A stretch of DNA of 64,000 nucleotides from Thermotomaculum hydrothermale (GCF_016592575.1 NZ_AP017470.1:1808501-1872500), one strand, 5' to 3'; numbered from the stretch's first letter, positions 23,497 to 32,739 are shown. The notes: generated by a model from the letters alone, not told the origin. Program-made: numbers and translations.

Positions 23497-24144
23497 TCAA
23501 GACATTATTCTAATTAGCATTAAATAAAAAGGCCTGAAAATAATATCAAAAACATTGAAATAGATTAAGCCAAGAAGAATTATAAATCCGTAAGGGCCTA
23601 TTTTAGACACATAGTTCTCATAGTTCCTTAAACCAATAAACTTTGCAAGCACACCTGAACCGTCAAGTGGGGGAACAGGTAAAAGATTAAATACAGCAAG
23701 TATAAGGTTAATTGCCGCAAGATAAAATAGAAAAAGCCTTAACGGCTGAAAAGCCGCAAGGGCAGGAAACATCATTACAACTTTATATAACACTATTGCA
23801 ATTATCATAATTATCAGGTTTGATAATGGCCCGGCAAAAGAAACTATTGAAATTCCCCCTTCCCTATCTCTAAAATTTAAGGGATTTATAGGCACAGGCT
23901 TTGCCCAGCCAAATAAAGGAATTGATGAGGGGAAAAATATCATAAATAGGGGGATAATAACAGTCCCTACAATATCAATGTGGGCAATAGGATTCAAAGA
24001 TATCCTGCCTAAATGCTTTGCCGTATCGTCTCCCATAAAATGAGCAGACAAAGCATGAGCCGATTCATGAACCGTTAATGAAAAAAGCAACGCTATATAC
24101 TGCATTAACCCGATTGCTATCTTCATCCCTAAATCTGTATTCAA
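23497..24144 (-). CDS. Site-2-type intramembrane metalloprotease (M50 family)
   Basis: 215 residues with about six membrane helices. The zinc-binding motif HESAH lies at residues 26-30 and the distal aspartate motif reads NLLPVPPLDGSGV. No PDZ domain is present, so this is the compact M50 (YwhC/Rip-like) type rather than RseP. The start is TTG behind a strong GGAGG SD. Such proteases cut membrane-anchored regulators; the substrate is unknown. Confidence 0.9.
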   Translation of the reverse strand: MNTDLGMKIAIGLMQYIALLFSLTVHESAHALSAHFMGDDTAKHLGRISLNPIAHIDIVGTVIIPLFMIFFPSSIPLFGWAKPVPINPLNFRDREGGISIVSFAGPLSNLIIMIIAIVLYKVVMMFPALAAFQPLRLFLFYLAAINLILAVFNLLPVPPLDGSGVLAKFIGLRNYENYVSKIGPYGFIILLGLIYFNVFDIIFRPFYLMLIRIMS

Positions 24145-24229
24145 AATAACCTCCGTCGTAAAAAACTATAGCTTTATTTTACCAGAAAAAAATTCTTATA
24201 ACTTTGAGATTTATAAATAAGGGAATAAT

Positions 24230-25285
24230 TTACCCTGACACTCTCTTTAAATAATGAAGTGAGCTTCCTTCCTCTCCTATTGCTGGAATAAATCCTGCCC
24301 TGTCAATAACCAGTAATATTGAATTCAGGGATTGTTCAAGGGGAGAATTTAAAGACGGCTTGTTTTCATAAAGTTTGTAATTCTCCTTATATTCAGGAAG
24401 AGTAATATCTGGCATTATTACATTCCCCCCTGCCTTCAATCCTATAACCCTGCCCTCAGAGTGTAACGCAGCAAGAGCAGAGGTTGAAGCTATGTTTATA
24501 TCTTTCATTACAATCCTTGTAGCAGCAATCATCTTAATTGCAAGTTTAAAAATATTCTCCCTTTCCCTTTCAAACCAATCTTTAAATTCACTTCCCCAGG
24601 GTGTCTGATAATGAATAACATAGGGCCCCATCCCAATCATATCAACATCAAAATCTTTGTAAAACAGTATATCTTTTGCCAAATCCTCAATTGTCTGGTA
24701 TGGTGCTCCAATTAAAACCCCTGTCCCTGTTTGATATCCTATTTTTTTTATATTTTCAAGACATTTCAGCCTTTCCTCAAATTTGTGGTCTTGGGGATGC
24801 CACTTTTTATACAAATCGCTATTTGAGGTTTCAATTCTCAACAAACACCTTTCAGCACCTGCATCAAACCATCTTTTATAATCGTCAAAACCTGCCTCAC
24901 CAAGGGAGAGAGTAATCATCAAGCTTGAATCAATTCTTTTTATCTCTTTTATTATTTCTTCAATAAATGAAACATACTGTTTCCCCTTTAATTCTCCTCC
25001 CTGCAAAACAACAGAGCCTAACCCCTTTTCAGAGGCAAACCTGACAGATTTCAGTATATCTTCTTTACTCATAAAATATCGTTTTAAGCTTTTATTGCCT
25101 TTTCGTATCCCACAGTAATAGCAATTTTTGCTACATTTGTTTGTAAATTCAATTACTCCTCTTAAATAAACCTTATTTCCAACATGCTTTCTTCTCACTT
25201 TGCCTGCTTTCTCTATGAGCAAATCAAACTCTTTTCCCTCAGCTTTTAACATTTCCTCAATTTCTCTTTGTGAAACATTTCTCAT
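24230..25285 (-). CDS. hydE: [FeFe]-hydrogenase maturase HydE (radical SAM)
   Basis: 351 residues. The radical SAM cluster motif CSKNCYYC gives C51, C55 and C58, within EFTNKCSKNCYYCGIRKGN as in HydE/BioB-like enzymes. LRIETSNSDLYKKWHP and VLIGAPYQTIEDLAKDI match HydE rather than biotin synthase. HydE helps build the active-site cluster of [FeFe]-hydrogenase together with HydF and HydG. No hydrogenase, hydF or hydG is in the window, so these would have to be elsewhere. It stands alone between the protease and the pilin gene. Confidence 0.88.
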   Translation of the reverse strand: MRNVSQREIEEMLKAEGKEFDLLIEKAGKVRRKHVGNKVYLRGVIEFTNKCSKNCYYCGIRKGNKSLKRYFMSKEDILKSVRFASEKGLGSVVLQGGELKGKQYVSFIEEIIKEIKRIDSSLMITLSLGEAGFDDYKRWFDAGAERCLLRIETSNSDLYKKWHPQDHKFEERLKCLENIKKIGYQTGTGVLIGAPYQTIEDLAKDILFYKDFDVDMIGMGPYVIHYQTPWGSEFKDWFERERENIFKLAIKMIAATRIVMKDINIASTSALAALHSEGRVIGLKAGGNVIMPDITLPEYKENYKLYENKPSLNSPLEQSLNSILLVIDRAGFIPAIGEEGSSLHYLKRVSG

Positions 25286-25305
25286 AATAAACCGCCTACA
25301 AAAAA

Positions 25306-25327
25306 ACCGCCTTTTATTAAAGGCGGT
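25306..25327 (-). terminator. Terminator of the pilin gene
   Basis: Perfect 9-bp stem ACCGCCTTT / AAAGGCGGT with a four-base loop, followed on the minus strand by a run of seven T residues. It lies 18 bases after the pilin stop. Confidence 0.9.
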
Positions 25328-25344
25328 CTATTTAAAAAGTGATT

Positions 25345-25854
25345 TTATTCAGCTGGAGTTTCTTCTGTTGCTCCCTCTTCGCCTTCCTGCCCCTGAGTGT
25401 CAGCAGCCTCTTCATTAGCCTGTTCCTGGGCAACCAACTCCTGATACTGTTCTTCTGTTAAGAAATTACCGTCTTTAATATAGTATTTAGGATACTTTAT
25501 TCCCCATTTCCCTGGAGCAGCATGTCCTATAAAAAGATAACCGTCCTTCTTTGAATAGCCTTCATACTTCTGGCCAAATTTATCCTTTAAGGGAATATAG
25601 TCAATTAAGCCTTCTTTTACAACAACATTATCGGAAGTTGCAATTTCATCCCAGCTTGCATATTCAGGGTAGTACCCATGGTCAAGGTTATACTGGTCAA
25701 AAGCCTCAGCAACTTTTTTCAATTGCTCTCTTGAAGCAATCCACCTTGCCTTGTTAACACTGTTTAAGTACTTTGGAACCGCAATTGAACCGATTAAAAG
25801 GATAATTGTAATAGCAATGAGCATCTCTAAAAGTGAAAAACCCTTATTTTTCAT
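25345..25854 (-). CDS. Type IV pilin / type II secretion pseudopilin-like protein
   Basis: 169 residues. The prepilin cleavage and methylation motif KG-FSLLEMLIAITIILLIG is at residues 4-21, giving a mature N-terminal Phe with Glu at position +5. A globular domain typical of GspG-like pseudopilins follows, then an acidic Gln/Glu/Ala-rich tail of about 30 residues (from QEQANEEAADTQG). No other pilus genes are adjacent. Whether it serves a pilus or a secretion system cannot be decided here. Confidence 0.85.
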   Translation of the reverse strand: MKNKGFSLLEMLIAITIILLIGSIAVPKYLNSVNKARWIASREQLKKVAEAFDQYNLDHGYYPEYASWDEIATSDNVVVKEGLIDYIPLKDKFGQKYEGYSKKDGYLFIGHAAPGKWGIKYPKYYIKDGNFLTEEQYQELVAQEQANEEAADTQGQEGEEGATEETPAE

Positions 25855-26013
25855 TAGTCACCTCTTACAAAGTATTTTCATTCCTTAATAACTATATAAT
25901 AGCAAAGAAGTATATTCAAGCAAAAATACAACACAAATATTATTGAAATTTCATAAAAACTGCATAAATTCTAAATGTAGTTAATTTAATAGGATTTTTT
26001 TTGCAAATTTTTA

Positions 26014-26042
26014 TTGACTTTTTTTTTCGAGTATATTATTAT
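26014..26042 (+). promoter_or_regulatory. Strong sigma-70-type promoter of the tRNA pair
   Basis: TTGACT (26014-26019), a 17-base spacer, then TATTAT (26037-26042). It is the closest match to the -35/-10 consensus in the window and lies 40 bases before tRNA-Lys. Confidence 0.8.
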
Positions 26043-26052
26043 TCCTTCCTGT

Positions 26053-26067
26053 CAGCGATATTCGCTG
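26053..26067 (+). other. Small perfect hairpin in the tRNA leader
   Basis: CAGCGA-TAT-TCGCTG, a 6-bp perfect inverted repeat between the promoter and tRNA-Lys. It lies just past the expected transcription start. It may affect processing of the tRNA precursor; no T-run follows, so it is not a terminator. Confidence 0.5.
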
Positions 26068-26081
26068 TTCTTTGAAAATAT

Positions 26082-26157
26082 GACCCCGTAGCTCAGCAGG
26101 TAGAGCATCTGCCTTTTAAGCAGAGGGTCGCTGGTTCGAGACCAGCCGGGGTCACCA
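26082..26157 (+). tRNA. tRNA-Lys (TTT anticodon)
   Basis: 76 bases with CCA encoded. The acceptor stem GACCCCG / CGGGGTC, D-arm GCTC...GAGC, anticodon loop CTTTTAA and T-arm CTGGTTCGAGACCAG all pair. First of a two-tRNA unit. Confidence 0.97.
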
Positions 26158-26170
26158 TTTTTTCTTATGC

Positions 26171-26248
26171 GTCCCCATCGTCTAGCCCGGCCTAGGACAC
26201 CGCCCTTTCACGGCGGCGACAGGGGTTCAAATCCCCTTGGGGACGCCA
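26171..26248 (+). tRNA. tRNA-Glu (TTC anticodon)
   Basis: 78 bases with CCA encoded. Acceptor stem GTCCCCA / TGGGGAC, anticodon stem CCGCC / GGCGG around the loop CTTTCAC, and T-arm AGGGGTTCAAATCCCCT. It lies 13 bases after tRNA-Lys and shares its promoter. Confidence 0.97.
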
Positions 26249-26279
26249 TCTTTTTATCCACCTAAAAATTCATCAAAAA

Positions 26280-27548
26280 TCAGTAATACCACGCTTTTCT
26301 TGTCCATGGTAAGTTTGCCCTGCCTTTTTCAGGTTTTACAAGCAGTGTTTGATAAAGCCCAATTTTTCCTATGGCAAATTGATAAGAGCTTGCAGCAAGG
26401 TATAAACGCCATACCCTGTACCTTTCTTTGCCTGCCTCTCTTATGCACTTTTCAGCATTTTCTTCCAGATTTTTAACCCACAGCGCAGTTGTTCTTGAGT
26501 AATGCTCCCTTAACTGCTCTATATCTCTTATCTCAAAGCCTGCATCCTCTGAAAATACCGAAATAAGGGATATAGGCAACAATTCTCCGTCAGGGAAAAC
26601 ATATTTCTGAATAAATTCCGACCTTGGTTTTCCAAAATCCACTTTGTTAATTGTAATCCCGTGATTTAAAAATAATCCCCCTTCTTTTAGCAAATTGTAC
26701 GCATGCTTCATATAAATTGAATAATTTTTCTCCCCAACATGCTCAAACATTCCGACACTAACTATTTTGTCAAACTTGTCATTTTCATCTAAATCCCTGT
26801 AATCCCTGAATTCCATTTTTACCCTATCTTCAAGCCCCTCTCTTTTTATCCATTCATTTGCAAATTCATACTGGTTTTTACTTAAAGTTATCCCCTTAGC
26901 ATACACCCCATAATTCTTTGCCGCATAGATAATCAAACCACCCCAGCCTGCACCAATATCAAGAAGCCTTTCCCCTTCTTTAAGATAAAGCTTCTTGCAG
27001 ATATAATCCATTTTCTGTATCTGCGCAGTGTTAATATCTTCCTCTCCTGTCTGAAAATAAGCACAGGAATACTGTAAGTTTTTGTCTAAAAATATTTTGT
27101 AAAACTCATTTGAAACATCGTAATGGTATGAAATTGCCTGAGCGTCCCTCTCCTTACTGTGCTTTTCTCCTTTCAATTTTGCTCTAATTTTGCTGTAAGG
27201 CTTATCCCTTTTAGGAAGCTTTCTCAAAAGGTTAAAGAGAGAAGCCTTCTCCAAAAGGCTTAACTTTTTTTCCACAAGGTATTCAGCCATGGGGAAAATT
27301 CCATATATATTTCCCTCAATGTCTATATCACCGTAAACATAGCTTTCAGCAAGTGAAAGCTCAGAGGCATCAATAAACATTTCCCTTAAAGACCATGGAA
27401 AGTTTATTTTGATTATTGTATCTTTTAAATCACCAAAAACCTCTTCTCCGTTCCAGAGCACAAAAACAGGCTTTTTATCAAATTCCCCCAATAATTTAGC
27501 TAAAAAATCTTTCGCAATTGAAATATATTCACCGTTTTTTCCCTCCAT
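26280..27548 (-). CDS. cfa: Cyclopropane-fatty-acyl-phospholipid synthase-family methyltransferase
   Basis: 422 residues. SAM-dependent modification of unsaturated acyl chains in membrane lipids. The methyltransferase motif I is LLDIGAGWGGL, preceded by YHYDVSNEFYKIFLDKNLQYS, a hallmark of Cfa. The C-terminal SRTTALWVKNLE and RVWRLYLAASSYQF segments are also typical. An N-terminal ~120-residue domain resembles the lipid-binding region of Cfa. The ATG has a GGAGGTG SD. Cfa-like enzymes also include methyl- or hydroxy-mycolate-type activities, so the exact product is not settled. Confidence 0.9.
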   Translation of the reverse strand: MEGKNGEYISIAKDFLAKLLGEFDKKPVFVLWNGEEVFGDLKDTIIKINFPWSLREMFIDASELSLAESYVYGDIDIEGNIYGIFPMAEYLVEKKLSLLEKASLFNLLRKLPKRDKPYSKIRAKLKGEKHSKERDAQAISYHYDVSNEFYKIFLDKNLQYSCAYFQTGEEDINTAQIQKMDYICKKLYLKEGERLLDIGAGWGGLIIYAAKNYGVYAKGITLSKNQYEFANEWIKREGLEDRVKMEFRDYRDLDENDKFDKIVSVGMFEHVGEKNYSIYMKHAYNLLKEGGLFLNHGITINKVDFGKPRSEFIQKYVFPDGELLPISLISVFSEDAGFEIRDIEQLREHYSRTTALWVKNLEENAEKCIREAGKERYRVWRLYLAASSYQFAIGKIGLYQTLLVKPEKGRANLPWTRKAWYY

Positions 27549-27645
27549 GTTCACCTCCAAAGTAAAAACAAGTTTTTAAAGAATAGATTTAAAAGAATTT
27601 CTTTATTTTTATTATATCTCAAAAAAATTTTTGCAACATATTTTG

Positions 27646-27654
27646 TGATAAAAT
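27646..27654 (+). promoter_or_regulatory. Extended -10 promoter of the DnaG-like gene
   Basis: TG-A-TAAAAT with hexamer 27649-27654, about 24 bases upstream of the ATG. No convincing -35. Same promoter form as in the cassette array. Confidence 0.5.
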
Positions 27655-27677
27655 TTAAGAAAAATTCGGAGGGAATT

Positions 27678-28679
27678 ATGAAATTAGCTGAAAAAATAAA
27701 GTATCAGGTGCCAATTAAGGCGGTACTGGATAAATTGGGAGTAAAAGAGGGGGCTTTAGGTTATTTTTGCCCATTCCATAAAGATGAAACAGGAAGCCTG
27801 ATAATAAAAGAAACAGACAATACATTCAAGTGCTCTGTTTGCAAAGCGTCAGGAGACCAGATTGAAATAACCAAGAAGGTAAAGGGCTTTGATTTTGAGC
27901 AGGCTATTGAGTTTTTAGCAAAAGAATTTGATATTAAAGAAGATAAAAACGAGGGGATTTTAGACGACTGGCTTTCTAACAGGGATAAAAGAGAAACCCT
28001 TGAAAGTGTTTTTGGCAAGGAGACTGAAGGGGAAATTAGCGAAAAAGACAGAGAGATTTATTCTTACATTTCAGAAAACACTTCCCTTTCTTTCATCCAT
28101 CAGACTTTTTTAGAAAAGAAAGGCTTTGATAATGCTTTAATTGAAAAACTAAAACTTAGTTCAATAGAAAAACCACACCTTTTTGTTGAAGAGTTAAAGG
28201 ATAGATTTGGAATTGAAGCCCTTGATAAAGCGGGATTACTAAACAGAAAGAGGGAGTTTGTTTTTCAGAAAAATAATCTTATAATCCCATTTTTTGAAAA
28301 CGGGGAGATTACCTTTCTTGCAGGCTGGGATATTTCAGGGGGAAGGTATGAGTTTGTTTTCCCCCACCACAAAACAAAAAAATGTTATATCCCCCAACTT
28401 GAAGAAAAGGAAGAAATTTACATTACAGGCGATTTTAGAGGATGCTTTGCATTCTTAAAGAAAAACTGTTTCTCTGTTGCCGCTTTCGGAGATTTTGAAA
28501 AACTTTTGCAATTTAAAGGAAAGAAAATCTTTGTTTGCGGGGATAAAGACGAAAAGGGGCAACAGTTTAATAGAAAAATCATTAAATTTTTTGCTGAAAG
28601 CGGGGTAAATTACACAATAGGTGGATTTGAAAACTGTTTCACAGATTACCTTGATTACCTCACTTTTAAAAGAAAATAG
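27678..28679 (+). CDS. DnaG-like CHC2 zinc-finger protein with degenerate Toprim domain
   Basis: 333 residues. The N-terminus is a primase-type zinc finger with C31, H34, C52 and C55 (FCPFHKDETGS and FKCSVCKASGDQIEI), followed by GFDFEQAIEFLAKEF as in DnaG. The C-terminal part looks like a Toprim domain. It keeps the D-x-D motif (GDKDEKG, D289/D291), but the usual catalytic EG motif is replaced (YITGDFRGC). The helicase-binding domain of true DnaG is missing. It is unlikely to be the replicative primase. The start is the ATG behind GGAGGG. Confidence 0.75.
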   Translation: MKLAEKIKYQVPIKAVLDKLGVKEGALGYFCPFHKDETGSLIIKETDNTFKCSVCKASGDQIEITKKVKGFDFEQAIEFLAKEFDIKEDKNEGILDDWLSNRDKRETLESVFGKETEGEISEKDREIYSYISENTSLSFIHQTFLEKKGFDNALIEKLKLSSIEKPHLFVEELKDRFGIEALDKAGLLNRKREFVFQKNNLIIPFFENGEITFLAGWDISGGRYEFVFPHHKTKKCYIPQLEEKEEIYITGDFRGCFAFLKKNCFSVAAFGDFEKLLQFKGKKIFVCGDKDEKGQQFNRKIIKFFAESGVNYTIGGFENCFTDYLDYLTFKRK

Positions 28680-28687
28680 CAGTTTTT

Positions 28688-28715
28688 TTGCTTTTAAACT
28701 ATTTTCTCTTATAAT
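28688..28715 (+). promoter_or_regulatory. Promoter upstream of the radical SAM-RNase G operon
   Basis: TTGCTT (28688-28693), a 16-base spacer, then a perfect TATAAT (28710-28715), 41 bases before the ATG of the downstream gene. Confidence 0.6.
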
Positions 28716-28756
28716 CTTAAAGCGGCTTTTTGCCAGAAACACCTATTTGGAGAAAA

Positions 28757-31237
28757 ATGTACCCTTACTCTGATTTAATAAAAGTAAAAAAACCTGGCCA
28801 ATACACTGGGGGAGAATTAAACTCAATAGTTAAAAACACTGAAAATAAATTAAGGTTTCTTTTAGCATTCCCAGACCTTTACGAAATTGGCATGTCTTAC
28901 ACAGGGCTTCATATACTCTATGAATTGATAAACAGACAAGAAAATATATTTGCCGAAAGGGTTTTTGCACCGTGGATTGACTTTGAGAAAATTTTAAGGG
29001 AAAAGAAATTACCTTTACTTTCCCTTGAGACAAAAACACCAATGAATAAATTTGATGTTGTCGGCTTTACCTTTCAGTATGAGTTAACCTACACAAACTT
29101 TCTAAATATGCTTGATTTGTCAGGCATCCCATTGAGAAGCAAAGAGAGAACAGATTTCCCTTTGATTATGGCAGGGGGACCTTGCGTATCCAACCCGGAA
29201 CCGATTGCCCCGTTTGTTGACTTTTTCTATATAGGGGAAGCGGAAACCTACTTAATTGAGATTTTAAACAAAATTCAAACCTTAAAACAAAGCGGGAAAA
29301 ACAGGAAACAGATACTTGAACAACTTGCTGAATATGAATTTATCTATGTGCCAGAGTTTTCAAAGTACAGACAAACAGAGTTTTTTCTCATCCCGGAGTA
29401 CCCTAAAAAAGTAAAAAGGACATTTCCCCTAAATTTTGAGCAGAGGGATTTCCCTGAAAAGGCGGTACAGCCTAATGTTCAGATTGTTTACGACAGAGTA
29501 ACACTTGAAATTTCAAGAGGTTGCGACGAGGGGTGCAGATTCTGTCAGGCAGGGTACATTTACAGGCCTCAAAGGGAGAGAAAGCCTGAAGATTTAATAA
29601 CTCAGGCAGATACACTTTTAAAAAACACAGGCCAGGATGAAATATCCTTAACCTCTTTAAGCGCCGCAAATTATCCAGGTATTGAACTTTTAATTGAAAC
29701 ACTTATGAAAAAGTATTCAGATGAAAGAATATCACTCTCGCTTCCATCAATAAGGGCAGACAAATTTAAAGACGAGTTTGCAATATCCATAAAAGAGGGA
29801 AGAAAAACAGGTTTTACAATAGCCCCTGAGGCAGGCACAGAAAGGTTGAGAAAAATTATAAACAAAAACCTGAAAGAAGAAGATATTTTCTGGAGTGCAA
29901 AAACAGCATTTGAAAACGGCTGGGACCACATAAAATTTTACTTTATGATAGGGCTTCCCTTTGAGGAGTATGAAGACCTTGAAGGAATTGTAAAAATATG
30001 CGAAAAAAGCCTTGAGTTTGCAAAAAGGGGGCATGTAATTCTATCTGCCTCAACCTTTGTGCCAAAGCCCCACACCCCTTTTCAATGGATTGGACAGATT
30101 ACTTACCACGAAACTGTAAACAGGCAGGAGTACATAAAATCACTGGTAAAAACAAGGAGAATAAGGTACAAATTCCACGACCCTGCTATGTCTGTTTTAG
30201 AGGGGATAATATCAAGGGGAGATGTGCTTGTTGCAGATGTTATTGAAAAAGCATTTAAAATGGGGGTGAGGTTTGACGGCTGGAGTGACACCTTTGATTT
30301 TTCAATATGGGAAAAAGCAATTAAAAAAAGCGGTATAAACATAGAAAGGTATTACATAGACCTACCTGAAGATACAGAATTCCCATGGGATTTTATTGAC
30401 ATTGGAGTTAGAAAAAAGTTTCTATTACAGGAATTGAAAAGGGCAATAGAAGGCAAAAACACAGAAATGTGTGTTGATGTCAAATCCTGCAATGCATGTG
30501 GCACATGTTCAGGCAAATACTTAAAGGAGAGGTTTGAAAAGAGAATAGAATTTTACAACAAACTAAAACAGGCTGTTAGCATTGAAAACAATAGAACAAA
30601 GACAGAAAAAGAAGAGGAGAGATACCATTACCTTTTTATTTTCAACAAAAAGAATGAAATGAAATTTATATCCCACCTTGACTTAATAAGGATAATCCAG
30701 AGGGGGTTGAGGATAAGCAAACTCCCAATAGCATTTACAAAAGGCTTTTCCCCCAAACCAATTCTCACCTTTTCTCCAGCCCTTGAATTGGGAATTGAAG
30801 GAGAAAATGAAATGTTTATAGTTGAAATGAAAGAAAAGGTTGACATAAATCAGGCTATTTTCAAAATCAACAGAGGATTGCCAGAGGGGATAAGGGTTAA
30901 AGAGGGGAAAATTGTACCGTTTGAAAAAAGAAAATTTCTGTCAGGAAAGTGTAAATTGTACTATCTTATTGAATCAAAAGACAACCTTGAAATAAATAGA
31001 GATTGGCAAAAACTAAAAACTAAAAAGAAAACCAAAAGGGGATTTAAAGAGATTGAAGTAAAAAATTATGTAAAAAAAGTAACTGAAATTGAAAAGGGCA
31101 AATACATTATTGAAAGCGAATTCAGTCCTGATAAAGGCAGCTTAAAGATAACCGAGATAGTGCCTTTAATCTTTAAGAATACAAATTTAGATAATGCTAT
31201 AATAAAAAGACAGAAAATAGAATACGGAGAATTATGA
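28757..31237 (+). CDS. Two-domain radical SAM protein with DUF2344 domain
   Basis: 826 residues. The N-terminal half (about 1-600) is a B12-type radical SAM protein of the TIGR03960 kind: VKKPGQYTGGELNSI at the start, cluster ligands C256, C260 and C263 in SRGCDEGCRFCQAGYI, and APEAGTERLRKIINKNL. A CNACGTCSG cysteine cluster lies near 580. The C-terminal ~200 residues (FISHLDLIRIIQRGLR, AFTKGFSPKPILTFSPAL) match the TIGR03936/DUF2344 domain. The two are separate genes in some bacteria and fused here. The biochemical role is unknown, but the gene is regularly next to RNase G. The ATG with GGAG is chosen over an upstream TTG. Confidence 0.88.
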   Translation: MYPYSDLIKVKKPGQYTGGELNSIVKNTENKLRFLLAFPDLYEIGMSYTGLHILYELINRQENIFAERVFAPWIDFEKILREKKLPLLSLETKTPMNKFDVVGFTFQYELTYTNFLNMLDLSGIPLRSKERTDFPLIMAGGPCVSNPEPIAPFVDFFYIGEAETYLIEILNKIQTLKQSGKNRKQILEQLAEYEFIYVPEFSKYRQTEFFLIPEYPKKVKRTFPLNFEQRDFPEKAVQPNVQIVYDRVTLEISRGCDEGCRFCQAGYIYRPQRERKPEDLITQADTLLKNTGQDEISLTSLSAANYPGIELLIETLMKKYSDERISLSLPSIRADKFKDEFAISIKEGRKTGFTIAPEAGTERLRKIINKNLKEEDIFWSAKTAFENGWDHIKFYFMIGLPFEEYEDLEGIVKICEKSLEFAKRGHVILSASTFVPKPHTPFQWIGQITYHETVNRQEYIKSLVKTRRIRYKFHDPAMSVLEGIISRGDVLVADVIEKAFKMGVRFDGWSDTFDFSIWEKAIKKSGINIERYYIDLPEDTEFPWDFIDIGVRKKFLLQELKRAIEGKNTEMCVDVKSCNACGTCSGKYLKERFEKRIEFYNKLKQAVSIENNRTKTEKEEERYHYLFIFNKKNEMKFISHLDLIRIIQRGLRISKLPIAFTKGFSPKPILTFSPALELGIEGENEMFIVEMKEKVDINQAIFKINRGLPEGIRVKEGKIVPFEKRKFLSGKCKLYYLIESKDNLEINRDWQKLKTKKKTKRGFKEIEVKNYVKKVTEIEKGKYIIESEFSPDKGSLKITEIVPLIFKNTNLDNAIIKRQKIEYGEL

Positions 31238-32739
31238 TAAGAGAAATTTTAGTAAACTCAACAAATCAGGAAACAAGGATTGCGTTAATAGAAAACAACA
31301 AACTTGTTGAGGTATTTGTTGAAAGAAGGTTTAACAGAGGGATTGTAGGAAACATTTACAAAGGAAAGGTAACAAAGGTTTTACCTGGAATGCAGTCAGC
31401 ATTCGTAAACATAGGGCTGGATAGAGACGCATTCCTCTATGTTGGAGACATTTCTGAAAATATCCTGAATATTGAAGAATTCATTGACGAAGAAAATATT
31501 GAAGATACCGATGACGAAAAAGTAACAAGCCACAGCGATGTTCACATTGAAGATTTGTTGAGAGAGGGACAGGAAATACTCGTCCAGATTGCTAAAGAGC
31601 CTATTGGAACAAAGGGGCCGAGGATTACAGCACACATAAGCCTTCCTGGAAGATACCTTGTCTATATGCCAACAATTTCTCACATAGGTGTTTCAAGAAA
31701 GATTGAAGACGAAGAAGAGAGAGAAAGATTAAAACAGATAATGGAAAAGATAAAAAAAGGCACAGGTGGATACATTGTAAGAACAGCAGCAGAGGGAATG
31801 GATGAAGAGGCTTTAAAACAGGATGTTGAGCTTTTACAAAAGATATGGAAAGAGATAATCCAGAAAACAGAGAACTCAAGGGCACCTAAACTTATCCACG
31901 AAGAATTGGGGCTTCTTGAAAAGGTGATAAGGGATTACTTTACAGATGACACAACCTTAATGCTTGTTGACAACGAAACTGCATACCAGCAAACCATTCA
32001 ATTCCTTGACAAAATAAACAGCAGGTGGATTAACAGGGTAAAACTGTACACAAAAAAACAGCCAATATTTGAGTTATACGACATTGAAAGCCAGATTGAA
32101 GGGGCACTTCGTTCAAAGGTATGGCTAAAATCAGGGGGGTACATTGTTATAAACCAGACGGAAGCCCTTGTTTCAATTGATGTAAACACAGGAAGGTATA
32201 TAGGTAAAAAATCCTTAGAAGAAACTGTGTTTAAGACAAACAAAGAGGCTGTATCGGAGATAGTAAGGCAAATCAGGCTAAGAAACTTAGGGGGAATTAT
32301 AGTTGTTGATTTTATTGATATGGAAGAGGAAGAGCATAGAAAAGAGGTTTTAGACCTTCTTGAAAATGAGTTAAAAAAAGACAAATCAAGAACAAATGTA
32401 CTGACAATTGAAGAAATAGGGCTTGTTGCAATTACAAGAAAAAGGGTAAAGCAGTCTTTGGAGAGGGAATTAACCCAGGTTTGCCCTTACTGTCGCGGTA
32501 CTGGAAGGGTAAAATCAATACCAACCATACTCCTTGAAATTCAAAGGGAAATAATAAACAGGATTGTAATAAATTATGACAGGGATATTACCATAAGGGT
32601 GCACCCTTACATAGGAGAATACCTTAAAAACGACAATTACTTCATAGTTAAAGAATTAACCGAATACTTTAATATAAGAATAAATGTGAAGGAAGACCCT
32701 AACCTTCATTTAGAGGAGTACGATATTGTCTTTAATTAA
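31234..32739 (+). CDS. rng: Ribonuclease G/E family
   Basis: Endoribonuclease for rRNA maturation and mRNA decay, 501 residues, RNase G length without the long RNase E C-terminal scaffold. An S1 domain (about 35-130, GNIYKGKVTKVLPGMQSAFV) is interrupted by an acidic insertion around residues 80-100. The catalytic aspartates are D316 (SIDVNTGRYIGKK) and D359 (VVDFIDME). The zinc-link is CPYC at residues 417-420. The start overlaps the upstream radical SAM gene (ATGA). Confidence 0.96.
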   Translation: MIREILVNSTNQETRIALIENNKLVEVFVERRFNRGIVGNIYKGKVTKVLPGMQSAFVNIGLDRDAFLYVGDISENILNIEEFIDEENIEDTDDEKVTSHSDVHIEDLLREGQEILVQIAKEPIGTKGPRITAHISLPGRYLVYMPTISHIGVSRKIEDEEERERLKQIMEKIKKGTGGYIVRTAAEGMDEEALKQDVELLQKIWKEIIQKTENSRAPKLIHEELGLLEKVIRDYFTDDTTLMLVDNETAYQQTIQFLDKINSRWINRVKLYTKKQPIFELYDIESQIEGALRSKVWLKSGGYIVINQTEALVSIDVNTGRYIGKKSLEETVFKTNKEAVSEIVRQIRLRNLGGIIVVDFIDMEEEEHRKEVLDLLENELKKDKSRTNVLTIEEIGLVAITRKRVKQSLERELTQVCPYCRGTGRVKSIPTILLEIQREIINRIVINYDRDITIRVHPYIGEYLKNDNYFIVKELTEYFNIRINVKEDPNLHLEEYDIVFN

